A stretch of 38,402 bases of DNA from SVQP01 sp045594705 (GTDB lineage Bacteria > Bacillota > Clostridia > Oscillospirales > CAG-272): the NCBI GenBank assembly GCA_045594705.1, contig JAZNZB010000054.1, forward strand, positions 1 to 38,402, in the 5' to 3' direction. The position numbers and the translations under genes are program-made. This document shows positions 24,638-32,367 of this stretch, in pieces. A model generated the notes under the pieces. The model was not told where the DNA came from, did no database searches, and worked only from the letters and a program-made list of their open reading frames with translations. Numbering within the stretch: the first letter of the stretch is position 1; each line of letters starts with the position of its first letter.

Positions 24638-24740
24638 TAGGGGGCGACGTCCTCGACGCCCCGGGCAAACACAAACTAACCAAAGCATTGAAAAAAGTTA
24701 GTATATGCTGATCCGGGGCGTCGAGGACGTCGCCCCCTAC
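24638..24740. repeat. 25-bp perfect inverted repeat (dispersed repeat family)
   Basis: The left arm (24638-24662) starts GTAGGGGGCGACGTCC and the right arm (24716-24740) ends GGACGTCGCCCCCTAC; they are exact reverse complements over 25 bp with a ~53-base spacer. A diverged third copy of the same arm is at 27610-27637. It lies in the convergent gap between the GH106 gene and the XRE regulator and has no coding content. Confidence 0.9.
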
Positions 24741-24778
24741 GTTTTTCGGGATATAAGGATAATAAATATCGGGGGTAA

Positions 24779-24801
24779 GCGGGCGATCACTGATCGCCCG
24801 C
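24779..24801. repeat. Short perfect palindrome
   Basis: GCGGGCGATCA (24779-24789) and TGATCGCCCGC (24791-24801) around a single C. No T-run follows on the plus strand, but the position is just past the end of the minus-strand regulator, so it may help end transcription. Confidence 0.8.
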
Positions 24802-24837
24802 ACAGGCAACAACAATCCTATACGTTGCGTTCCCTCT

Positions 24838-25557
24838 TTAATATTCAAATATTTGTTCTCTTAATTGTCTGCAAGTATTTTCCAAGGATTCTGTGTTTTC
24901 ACAATTGGCCAAAACAAGTAGAATTGATTCGAAGGTATTTATGAGCTTTATTGCATACTCTTTCATTCCCGCTCTGTATTGTTCGTTTGGCATCGAGTGA
25001 TAGAACAAGGCTTCTCTGCATTGTTCTAATCTTGGCATACTCACTGCAAGTTTTACGATTTTATCGTACTCTTTCAAGTCTCTGTATACATAACAAAGCA
25101 TTTGTATGATATCATATTTAGCTTGCAAATCACTTGTGCTTGCTAAAATATATTCAGCGTATTTTACCAGCTTATTTCTATACTCTTTATAGTTAGGCAA
25201 ATCTGTCGTTTTGCTATATGCTTGTATCAGTTCAACAATGATTCTCTCATTGTTAGGATATTTTTCCAAACCTCTTTCAAGAGCTTCTATTTGAACTTCT
25301 ATGCTATTTTGTTCTCTGATATCGGATAGTATTTTATCAATATCCATGGTGGTTGAAACTATATCTTCAATTAAAAGTGCATCGCAAGACACGCCAAGGA
25401 TTTCTGCTAATTTTGGAATTATAGTGACATCAGGCAAAGACTCGTTTCTTTCCCATTTTGACACTGCCTGATATGAAATATGCAATTCCGAAGCTATTCT
25501 TTCTTGTGTGATTCCTTTTTTGCTTCTGAAATATTTTATTTTCTCACCAATCGTCAT
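24838..25557 (-). CDS. XRE-family transcriptional regulator with helical C-terminal domain
   Basis: 239 residues; the ATG at 25557 is preferred because AGGAGG precedes it and the GTG at 25566 lies in that Shine-Dalgarno. The first ~57 residues are a Cro/C1-type helix-turn-helix (GEKIKYFRSKKGITQERIA, then SYQAVSKWERNESLPDVTIIPKLAEILGVS), a single DNA-binding unit of the SinR/Xre kind. The remaining ~180 residues are helical, TPR-like in character, and could sense a ligand or protein partner. Composition is AT-rich compared with neighbours. It stands alone and diverges from the T-box-controlled gene. The targets are unknown; its own promoter is nearby. Confidence 0.9.
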   Translation of the reverse strand: MTIGEKIKYFRSKKGITQERIASELHISYQAVSKWERNESLPDVTIIPKLAEILGVSCDALLIEDIVSTTMDIDKILSDIREQNSIEVQIEALERGLEKYPNNERIIVELIQAYSKTTDLPNYKEYRNKLVKYAEYILASTSDLQAKYDIIQMLCYVYRDLKEYDKIVKLAVSMPRLEQCREALFYHSMPNEQYRAGMKEYAIKLINTFESILLVLANCENTESLENTCRQLREQIFEY

Positions 25558-25583
25558 TGTGAACACCTCCTATTTACATTATC

Positions 25584-25612
25584 ATTCTAACACACATTTT
25601 ATTTTCTATCAA
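25584..25612 (-). promoter_or_regulatory. Promoter of the XRE regulator
   Basis: On the minus strand TTGATA (25612-25607), 17-bp spacer, TAGAAT (25589-25584). About 26 bp upstream of the start codon. Confidence 0.7.
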
Positions 25613-25690
25613 TAACCTGTTAGATGAGAAAAAGCAAAACTGTCATTTGATTTTCTTTTGAGTTGGTTTTGCAAAAATAAAGCAAACCTA

Positions 25691-25719
25691 TTGACAAACA
25701 GCCCTCCGAGTGCTACAAT
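25691..25719 (+). promoter_or_regulatory. Promoter of the T-box/TrpB2 transcript
   Basis: TTGACA at 25691-25696, 17-bp spacer ending in TGC, and TACAAT at 25714-25719. It is an almost consensus sigma-A promoter with an extended -10, directly before the T-box leader. Confidence 0.9.
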
Positions 25720-25727
25720 GATATAAA

Positions 25728-26036
25728 CCGATGAGAAAGAGGAGTAGCGTGCGAAAAGCACCCTTGCAGAGAGCCGCGGCGGTGGGATGCGGCAGGGCGT
25801 GCGTGCGTGAATGGACTTTCGAGGGCAACGGGAAATTTTATCCCTGCGGGATAGAATGTATAGGCGACGGCATGACCCACCGTTACAGGGGTCGGCATAT
25901 TTGTGTGAGCATTTGCGCAAGCGCAGTATGATTGAGCGGATAGTAAGACTATCAAGCAGGGTGGCACCGCAAGAGGTATTCTCTTGTCCCGGCAGATCAG
26001 ATTTTTGATTGCGGGATGAGAGCTTTTTTCTTTTCC
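25728..26036 (+). ncRNA. T-box leader, probably tRNA-Trp-responsive
   Basis: Stem I begins near GATGAGAAAGAGGAGTAG (25730s); the anti-terminator T-box sequence GGGTGGCACCGC is at about 25959-25970. A terminator hairpin follows: CTCTTGTCCCG (25981-25991) pairs, with two G-U wobbles, with CGGGATGAGAG (26012-26022), and TTTTTT comes next. The likely specifier is the TGG at 25812-25814 in GTGAATGGAC, followed by the expected purine, which agrees with the downstream TrpB2. I did not fold the full stem I, and TTC at 25818-25820 is a possible rival. Uncharged tRNA would stabilise the anti-terminator and turn the gene on when tryptophan is scarce. Confidence 0.92.
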
Positions 26037-26092
26037 GCACCATACTCACTTCCCCGATGAGTACGGACAGAACAGGGGAGAAAGGTTCCAAG

Positions 26093-27469
26093 ATGGCAAA
26101 CGTAGAGATCCCGTACAAAATTTATTTATCCGAAAATGAAATTCCCAGACAGTGGTATAACGTCCGCGCGGACATGAAGAAAAAGCCCGCGCCGCTGATC
26201 GATCCCCGCACCATGAAGCCGATCACGCTGGAGGCCATGAGCGAGGTATTTTGCGAGGAGCTCGCAAAGCAGGAATTGGACGATACCACGCCTTATATCG
26301 ATATTCCCGAGCCGCTGATCGATTTTTATAAAATGTATCGCCCCGCGCCTTTAGTTCGCGCTTACTGCCTGGAAAAGCAGCTGGGCACGCCCGCGCACAT
26401 CTACTATAAGTTTGAGGGCAACAACACCAGCGGCAGCCATAAGCTCAATTCCGCGATTGCACAGGCATATTATGCAAAGATGCAGGGTCTTGAGGGCGTG
26501 ACCACCGAGACCGGCGCGGGCCAGTGGGGTACCGCACTCTCCATGGCGTGCTCTTATTTCGGACTTGATTGCAAGGTGTTCATGGTTAAGGTCAGCTACG
26601 AGCAAAAGCCCTTCCGCCGCGAGGTGATGCGTACCTACGGTGCAAACGTGACCCCCTCTCCCTCTACCACCACGGCAGTGGGCAGAAAGATCCTTGAGGA
26701 GCATCCCGGCACCACGGGCAGCCTTGGCTGTGCCATTTCTGAGGCGGTTGAGGCCGCAGGCGCATCGGGCGGCAGCTACCGTTACGTGCTTGGCAGCGTG
26801 CTCAATCAGGTGCTCTTGCATCAGACCATCATCGGCCTTGAAACCAAGACCGCGCTGGATAAGTACGGCATCAAGCCCGATATCATCATCGGCTGCGCAG
26901 GCGGCGGCTCTAACCTTGGCGGTCTGATCTCTCCCTTCATGGGTGAAAAACTGCGCGGCGAGGCAGATTACCGCATCATCGCGGTTGAGCCCGCATCCTG
27001 CCCCAGCCTGACCCGCGGACGCTATATTTACGACTATTGCGACACCGGCCGCATCTGCCCCATGGCCAAGATGTATACGCTGGGCTCGGGCTTTATCCCG
27101 TCCTCCAGCCATTCGGGCGGACTGCGCTATCACGGCATGAGCACAGTGCTCTCCGAGCTGTACGACCAAGGACTGATGGAGGCGAGAAGCGTAGAGCAGA
27201 CCGCAGTCTTTGCGGCAGCACAGCAGTTTGCACGCATCGAGGGCATCCTGCCCGCGCCCGAGTCGGCACACGCCATCAAGGTAGCTATCGACGAGGCTAT
27301 GATCTGTAAAGAAACCGGCGAGCAGAAGACCATCGTGTTTGGTCTGACCGGTACGGGTTATTTCGATATGGTGGCATATCAGAAGTTCAACGACGGCCTG
27401 ATGGGTGACTATATCCCCACCGATGCCGAGCTTGACGCAGCGTTCACCAATTTCCCGCCTCAGCCTTGA
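26093..27469 (+). CDS. TrpB2-type tryptophan synthase beta-like PLP enzyme
   Basis: 458 residues from the ATG at 26093; GGGGAGAAAGG is upstream and the longer frame from 26009 would run through the terminator stem. It is a fold-type II PLP enzyme: the PLP lysine is Lys117 in NTSGSHKLNS, and the phosphate-binding loop is GCAGGGSNLGG. The length and the N-terminal extension (IPRQWYNVRADM) identify the TrpB2 (COG1350) branch rather than canonical TrpB1. TrpB2 condenses indole and serine to tryptophan, often without a TrpA partner. No trpA, trpC or other trp genes are adjacent, so it probably works on indole, free or imported. Control by a T-box with a Trp-type specifier supports tryptophan supply as its job. 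Confidence 0.92.
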   Translation: MANVEIPYKIYLSENEIPRQWYNVRADMKKKPAPLIDPRTMKPITLEAMSEVFCEELAKQELDDTTPYIDIPEPLIDFYKMYRPAPLVRAYCLEKQLGTPAHIYYKFEGNNTSGSHKLNSAIAQAYYAKMQGLEGVTTETGAGQWGTALSMACSYFGLDCKVFMVKVSYEQKPFRREVMRTYGANVTPSPSTTTAVGRKILEEHPGTTGSLGCAISEAVEAAGASGGSYRYVLGSVLNQVLLHQTIIGLETKTALDKYGIKPDIIIGCAGGGSNLGGLISPFMGEKLRGEADYRIIAVEPASCPSLTRGRYIYDYCDTGRICPMAKMYTLGSGFIPSSSHSGGLRYHGMSTVLSELYDQGLMEARSVEQTAVFAAAQQFARIEGILPAPESAHAIKVAIDEAMICKETGEQKTIVFGLTGTGYFDMVAYQKFNDGLMGDYIPTDAELDAAFTNFPPQP

Positions 27470-27571
27470 CGCGAAGCGTCAAACTCCGCGCAAGGCGCGG
27501 AATATCACTGCGGCGAAGCCGCAATATCACTGCCGCAGGCAATATCACTTGCGCGAAGCGCAAATATCACT
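27466..27571 (+). repeat. Array of small hairpins separated by AATATCACT
   Basis: Five adjacent mini-palindromes of differing sequence: TTGACGC-GAA-GCGTCAA (overlapping the TrpB2 stop codon), TCCGCGC-AAG-GCGCGGA, TGCGGC-GAA-GCCGCA, TGCC-GCA-GGCA, and TTGCGC-GAA-GCGCAA. From the second onward each is followed by an identical AATATCACT (27501, 27523, 27541, 27563), and the flanking T and A form the closing base pair. Stems differ but pair perfectly, so structure rather than sequence is kept. A second array of this family in reverse orientation ends the window. Confidence 0.9.
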
Positions 27572-27580
27572 CTGAATGTC

Positions 27581-27637
27581 GGCGGGAGCAAGCCCCCGCC
27601 CTACGGACACGGGGTGTCGAGGACATCGCCCCTACGG
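27581..27637. repeat. Dispersed GC-rich repeats after the hairpin array
   Basis: GGCGGGAGCAAGCCCCCGCC followed by CTACGG (27581-27606), then a diverged copy (27610-27637) of the 25-bp inverted-repeat arm seen at 24716-24740 (shared core GTCGAGGAC and CGCCCCTACG). Confidence 0.75.
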
Positions 27638-27650
27638 TATGATATCATGC

Positions 27651-27679
27651 AAAAACCCCGCCGAATTCGGCGGTGTTTT
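27651..27679. terminator. Bidirectional terminator
   Basis: Near-perfect palindrome with CCGCCGAA/TTCGGCGG at its core and A-tract/T-tract flanks, one mismatch in the stem; it ends the TrpB2 transcript and the convergent membrane-protein operon. Confidence 0.85.
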
Positions 27680-27690
27680 CCTTATGCTTT

Positions 27691-28245
27691 TTATCGATCG
27701 GTCAGCTCATATTTCTCGCAAGAGCGGAAATCAATGATTTTGGGAGACTTTGTCAGTGCGACCAGCACGTAATATTGCTCGTTTTGCGTGATCTCGGTTT
27801 CGCGCTCAAGCTTGACCTGCCCGAATTTTTCAAAGTCTACGTATTGCCTGGTGACGTAATCGGGTCTGTTCATGCGCGCGACCCAGGAGCGGGCGTAAGT
27901 GCGGTTTTTCTCGCTGCGCAGCTCAATGCGCTGCACGCGGTCGATCTCGATGGTGTATTTTCCCGTCAGCAAGCAGAAGAGGGGGAGATTGGTGGTAATC
28001 GCGGTATATGCCATATAGCCGGCGTAGATCCAAAGCGCCACCCCAATGCCTATGAACAAAACTAAGAATATGGGCGGGATGTCGGCATAGCCGAGTATGG
28101 TGATTGCCGTCCAGAACGCGGACATTGCAATGATGATGACGGTGAGTGCCAATAAAAGAGCACCCTGCGAGAGCAGCAGACGCTGCTCACTTTTGATATA
28201 GTCCGCACGCTTTAAGGGGATCTTGCGGTTTTGATTTTTGTCCAT
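27691..28245 (-). CDS. Two-helix membrane protein, third of three tandem paralogues
   Basis: 184 residues. A charged N-terminus is followed by two membrane helices (about 28-52 and 62-85), then a ~100-residue soluble domain with GKYTIEIDRVQRIEL, VDFEKFGQVKL and YYVLVALTKSPKIIDF, ending CEKYELTDR. The same framework recurs in the two upstream genes, so this is a recent gene expansion. No family name is recognised. It is probably an inner-membrane protein with a cytoplasmic beta-rich domain. It begins 3 bp after its neighbour's stop. Confidence 0.75.
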   Translation of the reverse strand: MDKNQNRKIPLKRADYIKSEQRLLLSQGALLLALTVIIIAMSAFWTAITILGYADIPPIFLVLFIGIGVALWIYAGYMAYTAITTNLPLFCLLTGKYTIEIDRVQRIELRSEKNRTYARSWVARMNRPDYVTRQYVDFEKFGQVKLERETEITQNEQYYVLVALTKSPKIIDFRSCEKYELTDR

Positions 28246-28248
28246 TGG

Positions 28249-28788
28249 TTATCTCTCCTTGATCTCGTGAATGTCACATTCCCAAAATTTGAGTACGTGT
28301 GGCTTTTTGGTCAGCACAACAAGCAGATAGCATTCCTGCCCGTTTGCCAGTGAGCGATTGGATTTGACCTTGCCGTATTTCTCAAAATATACGTACTGGT
28401 TGGTCACGATCTCGGTACGCCCGCCGCGACCTGAGCGTGATGCGTGGTATTCCTCCTCGGTCTTGAGCTCCAAAAGACTTACGCGGTCGATCTCAATGGC
28501 ATATTTTCCCGAGTGCAAACAGGAAAGGCGAACGGCTTGCTGCACAAGGGCAATTCCCACCAATACGGCGATAGCCCAAAGCAGAGCCGAGGCCGGCACG
28601 ATGGCGACGTTGTATAGCCATCCATGATCATACCAGCCCGAGATCATGGTATAGGTGACGAGCACGCAAAAGGCAATGAAAAAGATTTCCGCAATCACCA
28701 TTTTGCCAAGGTCAACCAACAAATCGCGCTTGTGCTGCTGCACGATCTCCTGTTTTTTCAGGACCACTTTTTTATCTTGTTCGTTCAT
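28249..28788 (-). CDS. Two-helix membrane protein, second of three tandem paralogues
   Basis: 179 residues with two membrane helices (about 32-52 and 65-88). The soluble domain repeats the pattern of its neighbours: GKYAIEIDRVSLLEL, YVYFEKYGKVK, CYLLVVLTKKPHVLKF and a final CDIHEIKER. Gaps of 3 bp on both sides show tight operon structure. Function unknown; conservation of the soluble domain in three tandem copies suggests hetero-oligomer formation or neofunctionalisation. Confidence 0.75.
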   Translation of the reverse strand: MNEQDKKVVLKKQEIVQQHKRDLLVDLGKMVIAEIFFIAFCVLVTYTMISGWYDHGWLYNVAIVPASALLWAIAVLVGIALVQQAVRLSCLHSGKYAIEIDRVSLLELKTEEEYHASRSGRGGRTEIVTNQYVYFEKYGKVKSNRSLANGQECYLLVVLTKKPHVLKFWECDIHEIKER

Positions 28789-28791
28789 TTC

Positions 28792-29316
28792 TTACCTCTG
28801 TGTAATTTCGTATTTGTCCGTGTCGTAAACCGCGATGATGCGGGGCTTTTTGGTCGTGGTGGCCAGCACGTAAAAGGTCTGCCCGGTGTAGGGCGGCTTG
28901 AAAAGCTCATACTTGCCGTATTTTTCAAACTCGGTTTGGTACATGGTGTAGTGCGCGTGAGAGTGTCGGCTGTAATGCTCTTTGGGCGTGCTGAATTTTG
29001 CACGGTCAAGCTCAAAGGTGTATTTGTCGCAAAGCAATGCAACAGAAGGGGAAAGGTATCGGATGACGAATACCGCGCCCGTGATGGGGATGGCGTAAAA
29101 CAGCAAAGAGGCCGCCACAAAGACCGCAATCAATACGGCAAAGCCGTTTGTTTCGGTAAAGGCAACGACTGCCATGCCCGTGCCGAGACCGCCAAACATG
29201 ACCACCGAAAGCAAAAGCAAAAAGCCGTACAGCGCAACCTCGCGGATGGCGAGTCGCTTGTGATCCTGTATGCAATCGGATAGGCGCATGATGCGTTTTT
29301 TATCCTCGGTGTACAT
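28792..29316 (-). CDS. Two-helix membrane protein, first of three tandem paralogues
   Basis: 174 residues, ATG after GGAGGATTT. Two or three hydrophobic helices (about 27-50 and 58-90) precede a soluble domain with DKYTFELDRAKF, TEFEKYGKYEL, FYVLATTTKKPRIIAVYDTDKYEITQR, matching the other two genes. It is the most diverged copy. It is first in the operon and has its own strong promoter at 29373-29345. Function unknown. Confidence 0.75.
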   Translation of the reverse strand: MYTEDKKRIMRLSDCIQDHKRLAIREVALYGFLLLLSVVMFGGLGTGMAVVAFTETNGFAVLIAVFVAASLLFYAIPITGAVFVIRYLSPSVALLCDKYTFELDRAKFSTPKEHYSRHSHAHYTMYQTEFEKYGKYELFKPPYTGQTFYVLATTTKKPRIIAVYDTDKYEITQR

Positions 29317-29344
29317 AAATCCTCCGGTTTACGTGATTGTGATT

Positions 29345-29373
29345 ATTATATCATATTTGCCTTTGTTTGTAAA
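29345..29373 (-). promoter_or_regulatory. Promoter of the tandem membrane-protein operon
   Basis: TTTACA (29373-29368), 17-bp spacer, TATAAT (29350-29345), about 28 bp upstream of the first start codon. Confidence 0.85.
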
Positions 29374-29456
29374 GCAAAAATTGAGAAGAAACGCAGGGAG
29401 TGGTATAACGAAAAGGGAAGTGACGTGCGCAAGAGAAAAGGATATAAATAAATGTA

Positions 29457-29490
29457 TACCCCGACAGCCAAAGAGCCGTCGGGGTATTTT
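29457..29490. terminator. Terminator downstream of the AAC(3)-family gene
   Basis: 9-bp stem TACCCCGAC (29457-29465) / GTCGGGGTA (29478-29486) with further pairing toward the loop. It lies ~55 bp past the end of the minus-strand gene and has a plus-strand T-run (TTTTTAT) as well. Confidence 0.75.
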
Positions 29491-29543
29491 TATCCCTTTA
29501 TATATAACAAATCAAATCGCGAAAAATTCGCAAAATTCCAAAA

Positions 29544-30362
29544 TTATTTTTTTACGTACCAAACGGGGGGAAGGGCTGCTTCGTCGGATAGCGGGTCGCG
29601 GTCGGCGCGGGATTGGATCAGCTCCATGACCTCTTTCATGATGCGCGCGTCGCAGGCCTGCACGGGCGCGTCGCCAAGAAAGCCGTCCGTGATGGCACCG
29701 TGGTAGCGGAACGCGGTCTCATATTTGGGAAAACGCGCGGAAATATCGGGCGTGAGCGTGGAATGGTGGGTATTGATGTGCCGCGTGAGTACCTCGCCCG
29801 ATGCGCGTCTGATCTTGACCTCGGTGGGAGTGTCCGTGATGCGGTTGGGCAATTTCATCATCTCGTCCACCGCGTGCAAATAGGTGTTGCGCGCGTGGGA
29901 GACGCCCACAAGCAGCACGAAGCCGCCCATCTCGCAGATCTTGCCATAGCAGCTTTCGGGGGCTGTGCCGCTGGGCGTGTCGATCTCGCCCTTGGCAAAC
30001 GCCTCGGCCTTGTCGCGCTGCCCGAACACCACCATGGAATGCGTGGGGTTTTCGGTGCGGATGCCGCGCCCGTCGGCCACGGCTAAATCGGAAAATGCAC
30101 CAAGGCAGGTGTGCACGTCGCACACGTCCAAGGTAAATTCCTTGTCGGTTGCCCAAAGGTTGGCCCATGTGTGCGCAGGCACGCAGAATAGCCCGCCCTC
30201 GGCAGTGAAATAGTCGATCAGGATGTCCAAAAGCGCAGCTGCACCGCCCTCAATCTGCCCGATAAGGCGCAGAGACGAGTGCATGAGGAAGACGCGATCG
30301 CGGGGAATATGAAGCGCGTCCAGTTGTGCCCAAAGCTCGGATTTGGTATAAATATGTGGCAT
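29544..30362 (-). CDS. AAC(3)-family N-acetyltransferase
   Basis: 272 residues, ATG at 30362. The sequence shows the AAC(3)/YokD pattern: FLMHSSLRLIG, EGGAAALLDILIDYF, GLFCVPAHTWA, ENPTHSMVVFG with the conserved His, and SARFPKYETAF near the end. These enzymes use acetyl-CoA to acetylate an amine, in some members the 3-amino group of aminoglycosides; many chromosomal relatives act on other substrates or are untested. It is 11 bp downstream of an alpha/beta hydrolase gene and likely cotranscribed. Chromosomal context, and no mobile element, argue against an acquired resistance gene. Confidence 0.9.
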   Translation of the reverse strand: MPHIYTKSELWAQLDALHIPRDRVFLMHSSLRLIGQIEGGAAALLDILIDYFTAEGGLFCVPAHTWANLWATDKEFTLDVCDVHTCLGAFSDLAVADGRGIRTENPTHSMVVFGQRDKAEAFAKGEIDTPSGTAPESCYGKICEMGGFVLLVGVSHARNTYLHAVDEMMKLPNRITDTPTEVKIRRASGEVLTRHINTHHSTLTPDISARFPKYETAFRYHGAITDGFLGDAPVQACDARIMKEVMELIQSRADRDPLSDEAALPPVWYVKK

Positions 30363-30373
30363 AATCTCTCCTT

Positions 30374-31129
30374 TCAGCCCTGCAAAATGACAGATTTGAG
30401 CGTGTCGTGCAGATTCTGACGAACCTCGGGCAAAAAGTCCCCGTGGCCAAGGCCGGGCTGGCGGTCGTAGGTCACGTCGTGTCCTGCGTCGCGCAGCTTT
30501 TGCACGTAATCGTTACAGAAATGCTCGGGGAACAGCACGTCATCACCGTCGCTGCAGATATAGTACTTGGCGCGCGGCATGTCCGCTATGCGGTATATGG
30601 GGGAGATGACGCGCAACGCGTCCTCCAGCGGCATGTCGTAGCCGCTCACCGCGCTGATATAGGTGCGCGTGATGTCCGAGCGGCAGTCAAGCTGCACGGT
30701 CGCATCCACACCGGGGCAGGCAGCGGCCACCACGCAAGGGGTGTGACAGGAATCTGCCGCAAAGAGCAGCGCTCCGTGGCCTCCCATGCTGCCGCCGCAA
30801 ACGCCGAGGCGCAATTCTTGCACACCGTATTTGTCGCAGATGGCGTCCAGTATCGCGTCTCCCATGCGCACAGCTCCCTTGTTGCCCCAGCTCCAGGGGC
30901 CGGGGAAGAGATATGCCAACAGGATGCCGTGCCTGCCAAAATCCCTGGCATGCTCTGCATCGTAGCTGCAAGGCTCGGGGCAGCCGCCAAGGCATGAGCC
31001 GCCGCCAAGTCCCGGCAGCTCCAGCACCACGCCGCGCAAGGGCAGCGTCAAAAACGCCTCGTTGGTGTTGGCATAACGGAGATAGGTGTCGCGGTTGATG
31101 TATTTACGGTCGTCAAAGTGCTTTTGCAT
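30374..31129 (-). CDS. Alpha/beta hydrolase
   Basis: 251 residues. Nucleophile elbow GGSMGG with Ser114, acid in SDGDD (Asp194 or Asp196), His229 in GLGHGD, all in the expected order. The early segment ELPGLGGG supplies an oxyanion-type loop. There is no signal peptide. The substrate is unknown; possibly an esterase or deacylase. It begins the AAC(3) operon and has its own sigma-A promoter (TTTACA-17-TATAAT at 31187-31159). Confidence 0.88.
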   Translation of the reverse strand: MQKHFDDRKYINRDTYLRYANTNEAFLTLPLRGVVLELPGLGGGSCLGGCPEPCSYDAEHARDFGRHGILLAYLFPGPWSWGNKGAVRMGDAILDAICDKYGVQELRLGVCGGSMGGHGALLFAADSCHTPCVVAAACPGVDATVQLDCRSDITRTYISAVSGYDMPLEDALRVISPIYRIADMPRAKYYICSDGDDVLFPEHFCNDYVQKLRDAGHDVTYDRQPGLGHGDFLPEVRQNLHDTLKSVILQG

Positions 31130-31158
31130 GGTGTGCCTCCCGTGTTTGATCTTGATTC

Positions 31159-31187
31159 ATTATAGCACGGATCTTACGAATTGTAAA
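31159..31187 (-). promoter_or_regulatory. Promoter of the hydrolase-acetyltransferase operon
   Basis: TTTACA at 31187-31182, 17-bp spacer, TATAAT (preceded by TGC) at 31164-31159 on the minus strand. Confidence 0.8.
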
Positions 31188-31219
31188 GGCAAAAAACTGC
31201 GCTCTTCCGCAGCTTTTGC

Positions 31220-31248
31220 TTGACAAACCCGTATAAAAATGGTACACT
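31220..31248 (+). promoter_or_regulatory. Promoter of the sugar-catabolic operon
   Basis: TTGACA at 31220-31225, 17-bp spacer, TACACT at 31243-31248, 39 bp before the first start codon; divergent from the hydrolase promoter. Confidence 0.8.
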
Positions 31249-31287
31249 TGAAACAATAAAAGAGGAATTTTTGAAAGGAGCAGGAAC

Positions 31288-32358
31288 ATGAAAAAACTCA
31301 ACGTTGCCATCATTGGTCAGGGAAGAAGCGGACATAACATTCACGGCACTTATATGTGCAGCCCGGATAATCTGTACTATACCGTCAAGTACGTGGTGGA
31401 TATGGATGCGCATCGCCGAGAGGTGGCCGAGAAAGAATACCCCGGATGCATCACGCTTTCCGATTACCGTGAGCTTTTCTCCTTTGACGACGTGGATTTG
31501 GTAGTCAACGCATCCTATTCCGAGATGCACTATCCGATTACCAAGGATCTTTTGCTGCACGGCAAAAACGTACTGGTCGAAAAGCCGTTTGCGCGTTCGC
31601 GCTACGAGTGCGATGAGCTTTTGCAGATCGCCAAGCGAGAGGGCGTTTTGCTGGCGGTATTCCAGCAGACCTTCCTTGCGCCCTTTTATGAATTCTGCTA
31701 TGACACGATCAAGTCGGGCAAGCTGGGGCAGGTCAAGCAGATCAGCATTCGCTATAACGGATTTGCCCGCCGTTGGGACTGGCAGACCCTGCAGAAAAAG
31801 TGTGCGGGCAGCACGTATAACACAGGGCCTCACCCTGTAGGTATGGCACTGGGCTTTGTGGACTTTGATCCGCACGCGCAGGTGGTGTACAGCAAGCTGG
31901 ATACCGCGCTGACAAGCGGCGACGCGGACGACTATGCCAAAATCCTGATCGCCACACCAGACAAGCCGCTTGTGGATATTGAGATCTCCTCGATTGACGC
32001 GTTTTCCAATTACAACGTCAAGATCCAGGGTACGCTGGGCACGCTCAAGGCCACGCCCGCGTCCTATGAAATGGTATATATCAAAGAGGGGGAGAATCCC
32101 GAGCGTCCCGTGGTCGAGGGCTCCTTGCGCGACGAGGCGGGCAACCCCATCTATTGTGGGGAGCAGCTGATCCGTCATCAGGAGTCGGCGCAATTTAACG
32201 GGACCGCCTTTGACGTGGGCACGGCAAAGATGTACAAGCAGATCTATGACAAGATCACCGAGGGCAAGGAGATGACGGTCACGCCCGAGATGGCGGCTGC
32301 CGTGATTTCGGTCATCGAAACAGTACATGCGCAGAATCCTCTGCCGCTCAAGTTTTGA
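31288..32358 (+). CDS. Gfo/Idh/MocA-family NAD(P)-dependent oxidoreductase
   Basis: 356 residues, ATG after AAAGGAGCAGG. Rossmann start NVAIIGQGRSGHNIHG, conserved VLVEKPFARS (the EKP motif), and later NTGPHPVGMALGF carrying a histidine at the catalytic position. These enzymes oxidise or reduce cyclic polyols and sugar derivatives with NAD(P). It is the first gene of a six-gene plus-strand operon. The substrate is not deducible; the neighbours suggest a sugar acid, inositol-like or N-acetylamino sugar. Confidence 0.92.
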   Translation: MKKLNVAIIGQGRSGHNIHGTYMCSPDNLYYTVKYVVDMDAHRREVAEKEYPGCITLSDYRELFSFDDVDLVVNASYSEMHYPITKDLLLHGKNVLVEKPFARSRYECDELLQIAKREGVLLAVFQQTFLAPFYEFCYDTIKSGKLGQVKQISIRYNGFARRWDWQTLQKKCAGSTYNTGPHPVGMALGFVDFDPHAQVVYSKLDTALTSGDADDYAKILIATPDKPLVDIEISSIDAFSNYNVKIQGTLGTLKATPASYEMVYIKEGENPERPVVEGSLRDEAGNPIYCGEQLIRHQESAQFNGTAFDVGTAKMYKQIYDKITEGKEMTVTPEMAAAVISVIETVHAQNPLPLKF

Positions 32359-32367
32359 GGTGGAAAT

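Noticed and set aside
25558..25566. GTG start for the XRE regulator
   Set aside because: It lies in the AGGAGG Shine-Dalgarno region; the ATG at 25557 fits spacing.
27466..27571. Possible CRISPR array
   Set aside because: Constant part is only 9 bp, the variable parts are themselves palindromes of 11-18 bp, and there are no cas genes.
29544..30362. Acquired aminoglycoside-resistance gene
   Set aside because: AAC(3)-family members are common in chromosomes and no mobile element surrounds it. The family alone does not show drug activity.
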